DNA of 11,501 nt from Clostridia bacterium (GTDB lineage: Bacteria; Bacillota; Clostridia; Christensenellales; UBA1242), in contig CAAGCR010000007.1 in NCBI GenBank assembly GCA_900768425.1, positions 1 through 11,501 of the forward strand. Reading direction: 5' to 3'. Made by a program: the position numbers and the translations under genes. Below are positions 1 to 4,961 of the stretch, piece after piece. The notes below the pieces were generated by a model. It made no database searches and was not told the origin of the DNA. It saw nothing but the letters and a program-made list of their open reading frames with translations. How positions within the stretch are numbered: position 1 is the stretch's first letter; the number at the start of each line of letters is the position of its first letter.

Positions 1-39
1 CGCAAAATTTCATTTTAACGAACATAATTTTTTCTATAC

Positions 40-85
40 TCGCACCAAACGAAAATCTTACACTAACGTTACAGATTTTGTGCGA
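40..85. repeat. Bipartite stem-loop in left intergenic region
   Basis: TCGCAC (40-45) pairs with GTGCGA (80-85), and AAAATCT (52-58) pairs with AGATTTT (73-79). The two helices are separated by a one-sided 6-nt bulge. The apical loop contains the self-complementary AACGTT. It is not followed by a T-run, so it is not a standard terminator. No coding sequence is visible in 1-309. Function unknown. Confidence 0.5.
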
Positions 86-110
86 ACTTTAAATAGGTTA
101 TTTCTTAAAT

Positions 111-308
111 GCCAGCCCCCCTGACAAGGGGCAAAGGTTTGTGGTTGACTAAATTTTTATTCTAATGCAAAAGTTAGTGATAACTTAAACTTATATATAT
201 TTAACAACAATTCATCATTTTTCAGTCATCAATCATCATTTGTTGCGTTAGCAACACGACTTTACTTCATCAGTTATCATTATTCATTTGTTGCGTTAGC
301 AACACAAC
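111..308. repeat. Intergenic repeat tract with two tandem 48-bp units
   Basis: This stretch has no gene. It holds a GCCCC/GGGGC hairpin (115-132). An AT-rich segment (143-190) resembles 2901-2949: both start GGTTG and end ATAACTTAAAC. Two near-identical blocks (237-260 and 285-308) lie 48 bp apart, each carrying the palindrome TGTTGC-GTTA-GCAACA. Read on the minus strand, the DNA following each palindrome (AAATGAATAATGA-like) resembles the left flanks of the palindrome elements near 2764 and 4965. It therefore looks like a degraded member of the same repeat family. No transposase or coding remnant is seen. Confidence 0.55.
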
Positions 309-309
309 A

Positions 310-648
310 TTAGTTCCAACTGCCGAATAAATAGCCTATTAAAAAATATCTAAAATTGTCTTTTGTACAATCGCCAATATTTGGTATTTCGCATTGTGGT
401 GGGCAAGAGGCAAATGGCGGTCTAAAATTTGGTGGGCAGGGTGGTTGTGGCGGACAAGGCATCTGTGGGCAGGGTTGTCTTTTAGGTGGTGGGTTTGGTC
501 TGCATCTTCCGGGAAAATTGCAAGGAGAGTTACATTTAGGGCACTCACCAAAGTTAAATTGATTATCATATCCCCAACCGCTGTCATTAAAATATATATC
601 ATTATTAAAGTTTAATGGTTTAAATGTGTAGGTTGTTTGATTTTTCAT
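310..648 (-). CDS. Small Cys/Pro-rich hypothetical protein
   Basis: I do not recognise this protein. It is about 112 residues. The N-terminal third is rich in Asn, Phe and Tyr and ends GWGYDNQFNFGE. The central segment has about ten Cys and twenty Pro in a CPxxPC / PCPP pattern, starting with a CxxC. The C-terminus is hydrophobic and aromatic (FRYFLIGYLFGSWN). There is no clear signal peptide. The start is set by AAAAGGAG at 657-664: an ATG at 652-654 is only 2 nt from it, while the ATG at 646-648 is 8 nt away, so the latter is preferred. It diverges from the MreB-like gene. A coat-like, disulfide-crosslinked or metal-binding structural protein is possible from composition alone. Reality of the gene is fairly secure because of the SD and the non-random protein; the function is not. 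Confidence 0.6.
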   Translation of the reverse strand: MKNQTTYTFKPLNFNNDIYFNDSGWGYDNQFNFGECPKCNSPCNFPGRCRPNPPPKRQPCPQMPCPPQPPCPPNFRPPFASCPPQCEIPNIGDCTKDNFRYFLIGYLFGSWN

Positions 649-693
649 TGACATTACTCCTTTTCATATCAGTTTATGGTTTTTGTATATCTT

Positions 694-722
694 TTGACAA
701 TTTTTTTTCTTAATGCTAAAAT
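694..722 (+). promoter_or_regulatory. Promoter of the MreB-like gene
   Basis: TTGACA (694-699), a 17-nt spacer and TAAAAT (717-722) give a near-consensus sigma-A-type promoter 21 bp before the start codon. On the opposite strand TTGTCA (700-695) overlaps the same -35 box and has a weaker -10 candidate, TAAACT (676-671), facing the Cys/Pro-rich gene. The two divergent genes may therefore share this box, though the leftward promoter would leave almost no 5' UTR. Confidence 0.7.
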
Positions 723-743
723 AATTAAAAAAGGATAAAACAT

Positions 744-1754
744 ATGTCAGAAATTTTACTTGCAATAGATATGGGTGGTTCATATACCAGCATTTTTAGA
801 AAAGATAGCGGGCTTGTTTTAAAAGAGCCAACTTTAATTGGTGCAATGATGACCGACAACGGCTACGAAGTCAAAGTTATGGGTAAAGAAGCAAAGGATA
901 TTCAAGGCAAAACCGATGAGAGAACGGTTGTTTTTAGTCCTATTTCAGAAGGTGTCGTAAAATCTATTGACTACGCGACAATTCTTTTAAAACACTTTTT
1001 GGATAAAGTGATAACCCATAAAAACATATTTACTAAAATAAAATGTCTAGTTCCTTATCCAACAGGGCTATCAGAAGAAGAAAAAAACGATTACAAAACC
1101 GTATTTTTAAATGTCGGCATTAATGATGTAATTTTTGTGCCAAGACTTTTATGTTCGGCTTATGGCGGTGGTGTAAATATTTTTGCAAATTCGGCAAATA
1201 TGGTTATTGATATTGGTGGTGTTAGCACTGATGTTGGAGTTATCAATTTAGGCACTCTAATTGATGGAGCAACTCTTTGTGTTGGTGGCAAGGCTATTGA
1301 TGCGCAAATTGTCCGCACTGTTTCATCTAAATATGGTGTTGAAATAGGTTTATCTTCGGCACAAAAATTAAAGGAAGAAATTGGCAGTCTATATTCTAAC
1401 GATACCGCAAATATGGAAGTTATGGGTGTTGACACGCGCACAAAATCACCGGCAAGTGTAGTTGTGTATGCAACCGATGTAAAAATGTCAGTTATGCCAC
1501 TACTTAGCGAAATTGGAAGAATTGTTGAAACAACATTAAACATCCTACCACCGGAAATTAGTGCAGATGTTGCAAAAAACGGAATATTAATTACGGGCGG
1601 TTTTTCTGGCATTGTCGGTCTTGAAAGATATTTAAGAACAACATTAAATTTACCGATAATAATTGCCGAAGATGCACCAAACGCGTGCATACTTGGAGCA
1701 GGCAAACTCCTTGCAAATTTAAACGAATTAAAAAGAGTATTAAACGAACTATAA
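744..1754 (+). CDS. MreB/Mbl-family actin-like protein, divergent ATPase motifs
   Basis: At 336 aa this matches the usual MreB length (about 335-345). Family landmarks appear in order. Phosphate-1 is DMGGSYT (9-15; MreB DLGTANT), followed by SPISEGVVKSIDYATILLKHF (64-85). VPYPTGLSEEE (103-113) corresponds to MreB VPSGITEVE. Phosphate-2 is DIGGVSTDVGVINLG (156-170), then VGGKAIDAQI (180-189), and the adenosine loop is LITGGFSGIVGLE. MreB polymerises under the inner membrane and positions cell-wall synthesis. Oddities: the MreB segment EEPMAAAIG aligns with PRLLCSAYG (133-141), so the catalytic Glu appears lost, and the third Gly of phosphate-2 is Val160. The N-terminus starts directly at the first strand, with no extra amphipathic extension. 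The start follows AAAAAGGA with good spacing. It is an isolated unit with its own promoter and terminator, upstream of minD. Likely a paralog, perhaps not a normal ATPase; family confidence is high, role uncertain. Confidence 0.8.
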   Translation: MSEILLAIDMGGSYTSIFRKDSGLVLKEPTLIGAMMTDNGYEVKVMGKEAKDIQGKTDERTVVFSPISEGVVKSIDYATILLKHFLDKVITHKNIFTKIKCLVPYPTGLSEEEKNDYKTVFLNVGINDVIFVPRLLCSAYGGGVNIFANSANMVIDIGGVSTDVGVINLGTLIDGATLCVGGKAIDAQIVRTVSSKYGVEIGLSSAQKLKEEIGSLYSNDTANMEVMGVDTRTKSPASVVVYATDVKMSVMPLLSEIGRIVETTLNILPPEISADVAKNGILITGGFSGIVGLERYLRTTLNLPIIIAEDAPNACILGAGKLLANLNELKRVLNEL

Positions 1755-1793
1755 TTATTCGCTAAAATTAGTAAAAAAATCATAAAAAAATAT

Positions 1794-1825
1794 AAAAAAT
1801 TCCTTTAAAATGAAGGGATTTTTTT
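1794..1825 (+). terminator. Intrinsic terminator after MreB-like gene
   Basis: AAAAAATTCCTTT (1794-1806) pairs with AAGGGATTTTTTT (1813-1825), including one G-T wobble, around a short loop. The 3' arm runs into a T-tract. It lies 40 bp after the stop codon and separates this gene from minD. Confidence 0.7.
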
Positions 1826-1956
1826 GATAATATTTTTTAACAAATAATTTTTATTTGTTCTTCAATTTGTAAAATAATTGCAATAAATTAATTAGTTTAA
1901 AATAATTATTAAATTATTGCTAAATCATTTTTAATTAACAAAAAAGGATACAAATT

Positions 1957-2745
1957 ATGGCAAGAAAAATTGTAATTACTAGTGGCAAAGGTGGAGTTGG
2001 CAAAACCACAATTTGTGCAAGGCTCGGTATGAAACTTGCGAGTCTTGGTTTTAGAGTTGCCATTTTAGATATGGATATAGGACTCAATAATTTAGATGTG
2101 GTAATGGGACTAGAACAAAAAGTTGAATTTGATATTTTAGATGTCATTTTGGGAAATTGTCGCTTAAAGCAAGCCTTGGTGCAAGATATAAAATATCCAA
2201 GTTTATACATTTTAACATCTTCGCATATAGAAGAAGATGCCTACATAACCAAGGAGCAAATTCAAGGTGTGGTAGAAAAACTTTCGGAAACTTTTGACTA
2301 CATTTTGTTTGACTGTCCCGCAGGAGTTGATGAAGGTTTTAAAAGGGCAGTGGCAATAGCAAATGAAGCCATAGTTGTTGTCACTCCGCACATATCAAGT
2401 GTGCGAGATGCCGATAAAGTGTTGTCAATTTTATCGGGCTATAACCTTTTGGGCAAATACATAATAATAAATCGCGTTCGCGGAGATTTTGAAGCCACAA
2501 TGGAAACATTAAGTGTGGAAGAAATTGTAAGATTTTTAAAAACAAAACTAATAGGTGTAATTCCAGAAGATGACTGCATAACAAAAGGCGACACATCAAG
2601 CGAAAATGCAAGTTACGAGTTAAATAGAGCCATAACCTTACTTGCCGAAAATATCCACAACGGCACAAGAAAAATTTACGATGTCGCAAAAAAATACCGC
2701 GGTTTTTGGGGTTTAATTCGCCGAAATATAAAAAAGAAGGTGTAA
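1957..2745 (+). CDS. minD: Septum site-determining ATPase MinD
   Basis: The 262-aa product has the deviant Walker A motif SGKGGVGKTT (9-18) typical of the MinD/ParA group. It also has the LDMDIGLNNLDVVMGLE segment (switch I region), Walker B YILFDCPAG (about 115-123), and the MinD-like stretches NRVRGD, SVEEIV and LIGVIPEDD. It ends in a short amphipathic basic tail (GFWGLIRRNIKKKV), the expected membrane-targeting helix. MinD dimerises on ATP, binds the membrane and, with MinC and MinE or a partner, restricts FtsZ assembly to mid-cell. Length is typical. The start follows AAAGGA with 8-nt spacing. A minE-like gene lies 412 bp downstream, beyond a repeat array; no minC is seen. No convincing promoter was found in the AT-rich 1826-1942 stretch, which contains only an imperfect AT palindrome (1880-1920). 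Confidence 0.93.
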   Translation: MARKIVITSGKGGVGKTTICARLGMKLASLGFRVAILDMDIGLNNLDVVMGLEQKVEFDILDVILGNCRLKQALVQDIKYPSLYILTSSHIEEDAYITKEQIQGVVEKLSETFDYILFDCPAGVDEGFKRAVAIANEAIVVVTPHISSVRDADKVLSILSGYNLLGKYIIINRVRGDFEATMETLSVEEIVRFLKTKLIGVIPEDDCITKGDTSSENASYELNRAITLLAENIHNGTRKIYDVAKKYRGFWGLIRRNIKKKV

Positions 2746-2763
2746 ACAAGTTATAAATTTTGA

Positions 2764-2820
2764 TGTTGCAAGCAACAAATAAATGATGAATGATGAATTA
2801 AGGTTAGTATATTAATGAAC
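2764..2820. repeat. Left flank of palindrome-array element
   Basis: It starts with the hairpin TGTTGC-AA-GCAACA (2764-2777). This is the same stem as in the two 48-bp units at 237-308, there with loop GTTA. The last 26 bp (2795-2820) match 4996-5021 at about 22 positions (GAATTAAGG..TA.TATA.TA.TGAAC), showing that the two palindrome elements share a homologous border. Confidence 0.6.
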
Positions 2821-3140
2821 AAAACACAAAGGTGTTTTGCAGTGAACGGGCAAAGCCCGCTGTGAACGAACAACTTTGTTGTTCGCGGTGAAGAGCAAGC
2901 GGTTGCTAAAGGGTTTTGGTATTAATCAAAAGTTTGTTATAACTTAAACAAGATTTATTAAAATTTAACAATAACCGCAAATTGTTTGCAATTTGTTCAC
3001 TGCAAGATGTAATCTCGTTCACTGCAAGCATTTATGCTTGTTCACTTTTATCTTGCCCGTTCACCGCAAACATTTTAATGTTTGTTCACTTTTATTTTTT
3101 CCGTTCACTGCAAATTGCTTAGCAATTTGTTCACTTTTAT
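2811..3140. repeat. Array of variable palindromes with constant GTTCACYGC spacers
   Basis: Non-coding. At least eight short hairpins of unrelated sequence are separated by a constant motif. The left half reads on the minus strand, with stems at 2820-2839 (AAAACAC/GTGTTTT), 2847-2859 (CGGGC/GCCCG) and 2867-2885 (CGAACAAC/GTTGTTCG). It is spaced by GCAGTGAAC, CTGTGAAC and GCGGTGAA. The right half reads on the plus strand, with stems at 2978-2995, 3005-3015 (weak), 3025-3040, 3067-3084 and 3111-3129, spaced by GTTCACTGC or GTTCACCGC. GTTCACTTTTAT recurs at 3040, 3084 and 3129, giving a tandem unit of 44-45 bp in which only the palindrome varies. The halves point away from a central AT-rich segment (2899-2978) closed by GCGGTT/AACCGC. 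The outer ends are ATTAATGAAC and GTTCACTTTTAT. It lies between minD and the minE-like gene. No transposase or leader ORF is present. MITE-like or structured RNA are both possible. Confidence 0.75.
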
Positions 3141-3157
3141 GTTAAAAAGGAGTTCTT

Positions 3158-3385
3158 ATGAAACAATCACAAGCAGAAAGACTAAATAATGTTTTAAAAC
3201 AAGATAAATCACTTAGCCCGATAAAATTAATGCCCGCATTAAAATCAGATTTACGAGATATATTGCGGGAATATGGCGACTTACTTGGTGATGTAACCTT
3301 AGAAATTCAAGATTGCGAAGATGGTTACAATATTATGTTTGTGGCAAAAATGTCACGGTTTAAAAGTTATGGAAATATAGTGTAA
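3158..3385 (+). CDS. minE: Short MinE-like cell division topological factor
   Basis: The 75-aa product aligns by eye with the core of MinE. AERLNNVLKQDKS (6-18) corresponds to AKERL..V..HDR, the MinD-binding segment. LMPALKSDLRDILREY corresponds to the helix LL..LK.DIL.VI.KY, and GDVTLEIQDCEDGYNIMFVAKM to the following dimerisation strands. MinE stimulates MinD ATPase and drives Min oscillation. It is shorter than usual (about 85-90 aa): the N-terminal membrane-binding helix (LFDFF-like) that normally precedes this core is absent. A stop codon (TAA, 3143-3145) lies just upstream in frame, so the helix is not simply missed. AAGGAG 5 nt before the ATG is a strong SD. The palindrome array ends 17 bp upstream, so its insertion may have removed the original 5' end and the link to minD. 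Identification is from motif order, not a search. Confidence 0.65.
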   Translation: MKQSQAERLNNVLKQDKSLSPIKLMPALKSDLRDILREYGDLLGDVTLEIQDCEDGYNIMFVAKMSRFKSYGNIV

Positions 3386-3495
3386 ACTATTTGATGTTAA
3401 AATTTAAAACAAAAGTTATTTTTGAAGCAAATTTAAAATTTGTGGCAACACACAAAAATAAATATTTTGCATTTTCTGTTCGCATTAATGCACTT

Positions 3496-3801
3496 TTATT
3501 TATCTAAAATTAAAAGAAGTCTTTTGTGCAACATTTTTATTTCTGCTAAAATACTTTTTAACTCTTCTTCATCAACGCATACAACTCTTTTAAAACCGGC
3601 ATCACTTAAAACCGATTTATTTATGTTTTTGCAAGGTCTACCTTTTTTGTTGTTTGTAAGAGGAATAATCTCGCCCTTGTTAATCTTTTCAATTTCGCAT
3701 AACAAATCTTGTCTTTTTTTAGTTGTAGGCGATTTTACTCCAACCTGGCGAGCATAATTTCTAAGTTCATAAATTGTATAGTTTTCAAAATTCATATTCA
3801 T
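3496..3801 (-). CDS. Rho-N/SAP-like DNA- or RNA-binding small protein
   Basis: About 101 aa from the MNMNFENY start. Residues about 5-45 (YTIYELRNYARQVGVKSP followed by TTKKRQDLLCEIEKINKGE) have the pattern of the Rho N-terminal / SAP-like helix-extension-helix fold: a YELR..AR..GV.SPT block, then a basic helix. Next comes a basic AT-hook-like KKGRPCKN. The C-terminus is a charged helix (DEEELKSILAEIKMLHKRL), possibly a coiled coil. Such proteins bind nucleic acid and are common in mobile or accessory DNA. No SD is seen before either ATG (3801 or 3795). The frame stays open to 3897, but that DNA is a folded repeat (3814-3883), so I prefer the internal start. Transcription probably starts near 3938 from a consensus promoter covered by an inverted-repeat operator. 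No clear terminator follows. The gene is probably real; its role is unknown. Confidence 0.6.
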   Translation of the reverse strand: MNMNFENYTIYELRNYARQVGVKSPTTKKRQDLLCEIEKINKGEIIPLTNNKKGRPCKNINKSVLSDAGFKRVVCVDEEELKSILAEIKMLHKRLLLILDK

Positions 3802-3813
3802 AATATAAACTAT

Positions 3814-3883
3814 AGGAAGTAAATTTTGAAACAAGTTCAAAATTTGTGCTGTCGCACTTGCAAAATAAAATTTTGCACTTCCT
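3814..3883 (-). other. Three-arm cloverleaf-like structure in leader of Rho-N-like gene
   Basis: A 7-bp outer stem, AGGAAGT (3814-3820) with ACTTCCT (3877-3883), encloses three hairpins. The first is AAATTTTGAA/TTCAAAATTT (3821-3845, 10 bp), the second GTGC-TGTC-GCAC (3846-3857), and the third TGCAAAAT-AAA-ATTTTGCA (3859-3877, 8 bp). It lies in the predicted 5' UTR, 12 nt before the ATG at 3801, on the minus-strand transcript. It is not a tRNA: there is no TTC loop, CCA or D-arm. It could be a repeat element or a regulatory leader; the sequence does not decide. Confidence 0.5.
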
Positions 3884-3944
3884 GTTTGAATAAACATCAG
3901 TTTTGCTTGTGAGTAAACTCCCAGACAAAACTTCCGATAATATA

Positions 3945-3974
3945 ATTATATTCCCCATATCGGGGAATGTCAAG
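3945..3974 (-). promoter_or_regulatory. Leftward consensus promoter of the Rho-N-like gene
   Basis: On the minus strand TTGACA (3974-3969) and TATAAT (3950-3945) are both perfect consensus boxes, 18 nt apart. The whole spacer is occupied by inverted repeat 3950-3968. Predicted transcription starts near 3938, giving a leader of about 137 nt that contains the cloverleaf-like structure. Confidence 0.75.
3950..3968. promoter_or_regulatory. Operator 1 (TTCCCC-N5-GGGGAA inverted repeat)
   Basis: ATTCCCC-ATATC-GGGGAAT is a perfect 7-bp inverted repeat. It sits inside the leftward promoter spacer and just after a possible rightward -10 (TATATT, 3947-3952, with weak -35 CAGACA at 3922-3927). A dimeric HTH protein bound here would block both directions. 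The neighbouring HTH genes are the obvious candidates, by inference. Confidence 0.65.
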
Positions 3975-3979
3975 ATGTT

Positions 3980-3996
3980 TTCCCCAGCGCGGGGTA
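3980..3996. promoter_or_regulatory. Operator 2 (TTCCCC-N5-GGGGTA inverted repeat)
   Basis: TTCCCC-AGCGC-GGGGTA has the same 17-bp layout as operator 1 with the shared core CCCCA...CGGGG; the centres are 29 bp apart. It lies 10 bp before the ATG of the first HTH gene, in its leader, where binding or the hairpin itself could limit expression. The GGGG of its right arm is also the only SD-like sequence for that gene. Confidence 0.6.
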
Positions 3997-4006
3997 AAAA
4001 GTAAAT

Positions 4007-4213
4007 ATGAAATATAATGAAAATTTAAAGAAAATTCGCAACGAGTTGGGACTATCACAAAAAGAATTTGCGAAAGTATTAGGGTATAATTATAGAAGTA
4101 TCAGTAACTGGGAAACAGGCGTTCGGCTTCCTAGTATTTTTGTTTTTCAAAGAATACGCAAAAGATTTAAAATCGATTTAGAAGATTTATTTGATTTTGA
4201 TGAGGAAGAATGA
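4007..4213 (+). CDS. XRE/Cro-type HTH regulator (first of pair)
   Basis: This 68-aa protein is essentially one HTH_3 (Cro/C1) domain: LKKIRNELGLSQKEFAKVLGYNYRSISNWETGVRLPSI (8-45). It has the classic GLSQ.EFA turn, a recognition helix around YNYRSISNWE, and the family's N-W-E-x-G and P-S motifs. It ends in an acidic tail DLEDLFDFDEEE. There is no effector or oligomerisation domain, as in small phage- or element-type regulators. It probably binds the adjacent TTCCCC/GGGG inverted repeats and represses both the leftward gene and itself (inference). Its stop overlaps the next start by 4 bp (ATGA), so the two genes are co-translated. The SD is weak (GGGG 12 nt upstream). Confidence 0.88.
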   Translation: MKYNENLKKIRNELGLSQKEFAKVLGYNYRSISNWETGVRLPSIFVFQRIRKRFKIDLEDLFDFDEEE

Positions 4214-4419
4214 AAACATTTGGTGATAATCTAAAAAATATCCGCAATGAATTAGGACTAACACAGAAACAATTTGGTGACAAAATTGGGTTTGATTCTA
4301 GAACTATTTGTAATTGGGAAAAATCAAGAAATACGCCTTCTATTTACATAGTTAAAAGAATATGTAAAATTTTTAATATTGATTTGTATGATTTATTTGA
4401 TTTTGATGAGAAAGAATAA
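4210..4419 (+). CDS. XRE/Cro-type HTH regulator (second of pair)
   Basis: This 69-aa single-domain HTH_3 protein is a clear paralog of the one before it. They share LKNIRNELGL, the NWE turn, PSI, and the DLFDFDE tail. The recognition-helix region differs (FDSRTICNWEKSRNTPS against YNYRSISNWETGVRLPS), so its DNA target may differ. The start is set by GAGGAAG and the ATGA overlap with the upstream gene. Both arose by tandem duplication. They may act as a heterodimer or as a two-tier switch; the sequence does not say which. A separate promoter starts just after this gene, so the 126-aa gene downstream need not be in the same transcript. Confidence 0.88.
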   Translation: MKTFGDNLKNIRNELGLTQKQFGDKIGFDSRTICNWEKSRNTPSIYIVKRICKIFNIDLYDLFDFDEKE

Positions 4420-4433
4420 TCTTGTAATTTTGT

Positions 4434-4462
4434 TTGAAAAATATATTTATATATGTTACAAT
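4434..4462 (+). promoter_or_regulatory. Promoter of the 126-aa unknown gene
   Basis: TTGAAA (4434-4439), a 17-nt spacer and TACAAT (4457-4462), preceded by the extended -10 element TG-T (4454-4456). It points at the ATG 20 bp further on. Confidence 0.65.
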
Positions 4463-4482
4463 AAGAACAAATAGGGGAAAAT

Positions 4483-4863
4483 ATGGATATTGTTTCTATC
4501 GTTGAACAACTTTCTAAGGTTGCAAAATTAAAAAAAGTTAGTAATGATGAATACGAAATTGTTACAGATGCAAAAATTGATTCAAAAACACCAATCAAGA
4601 TTTTTTTACGCAAAACTGAAAATGGCGTAGTCATGTGCGACAAAAAGAACACTTTAAAATTTATGAATAATATTTACGAATTAAAATCTTTAGATGTAAA
4701 GGGTTGCATTGCCGCCGTTATCAGAATTTATGGTTTTACTATCGCTTCTGGCGAATTGATATCTAATGACATAACACCAAAAAATGTTTTAGAAACATTC
4801 TACTATTTCATAATTTGTGTAGGTCAATTAGCAAATATGTACGCATTCTTTGATAAACCATAA
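4483..4863 (+). CDS. Hypothetical protein, DUF1828-like
   Basis: 126 aa, start after AGGGGA. I do not recognise it firmly. The order of features resembles the DUF1828 pattern. An N-terminal helix is followed by a TPIKIFLRKTENGVVMCD strand pair (family: TP..I.....DG.I.L.DDG). Then come a helix after NTLKF, a YGFTIASGELIS segment (family: GV....GEL) and a final helix FYYFIICVGQLANMYAF. The expected DDG is DKK here. DUF1828 proteins are found in phage and accessory regions, and no catalytic residues can be assigned. No signal peptide is present, and the C-terminal hydrophobic helix is more likely buried than membrane-spanning. The gene has its own promoter and a strong terminator, so it is an independent unit beside the HTH pair. 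Confidence 0.55.
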   Translation: MDIVSIVEQLSKVAKLKKVSNDEYEIVTDAKIDSKTPIKIFLRKTENGVVMCDKKNTLKFMNNIYELKSLDVKGCIAAVIRIYGFTIASGELISNDITPKNVLETFYYFIICVGQLANMYAFFDKP

Positions 4864-4879
4864 TTTAATAATGTAAATC

Positions 4880-4921
4880 AAACACCACTTTATCGTTTAA
4901 AGATAGAGCGGTGTTTTTTTG
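4880..4921 (+). terminator. Intrinsic terminator after the 126-aa gene
   Basis: AAACACC-A-CTTTATC (4880-4894) pairs with GATAGAG-C-GGTGTTT (4902-4916). There is one A/C mismatch and one wobble, and a T-run follows to 4921. Confidence 0.88.
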
Positions 4922-4961
4922 TTTTGGGGAAAGGCTTGTAACTATTGTCTAAGTTGATAAT

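Noticed and set aside
356..615. Plus-strand open frames opposite the Cys/Pro-rich gene (Gly- and Trp-rich)
   Set aside because: They mirror the biased codons of the minus-strand gene. That gene has a strong SD and these have none.
1160..1783. 207-aa minus-strand frame inside the MreB-like gene
   Set aside because: The opposite strand has clear MreB motifs; this frame has no motif and ends in the terminator region.
1880..1920. AT-rich imperfect palindrome before minD as operator
   Set aside because: At this base composition such palindromes are expected by chance, and no promoter boxes frame it.
2381..2749. 122-aa minus-strand frame inside minD
   Set aside because: A shadow of minD, Leu/Cys/His-rich with no SD and no domain.
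2811..3140. CRISPR array
   Set aside because: The constant parts are only 6-12 bp, the variable parts are themselves palindromes, orientation reverses midway, and no cas gene is present.
3814..3883. Degenerate tRNA gene
   Set aside because: It is tRNA-sized with a 7-bp closing stem, but lacks the T-loop, D-loop, anticodon-loop pattern and CCA.
3496..3897. Longer 133-aa version of the Rho-N-like protein starting at 3897
   Set aside because: The extra 32 residues are translated from the folded repeat at 3814-3883 and have no SD at usable spacing. The conserved part begins after the internal ATG.
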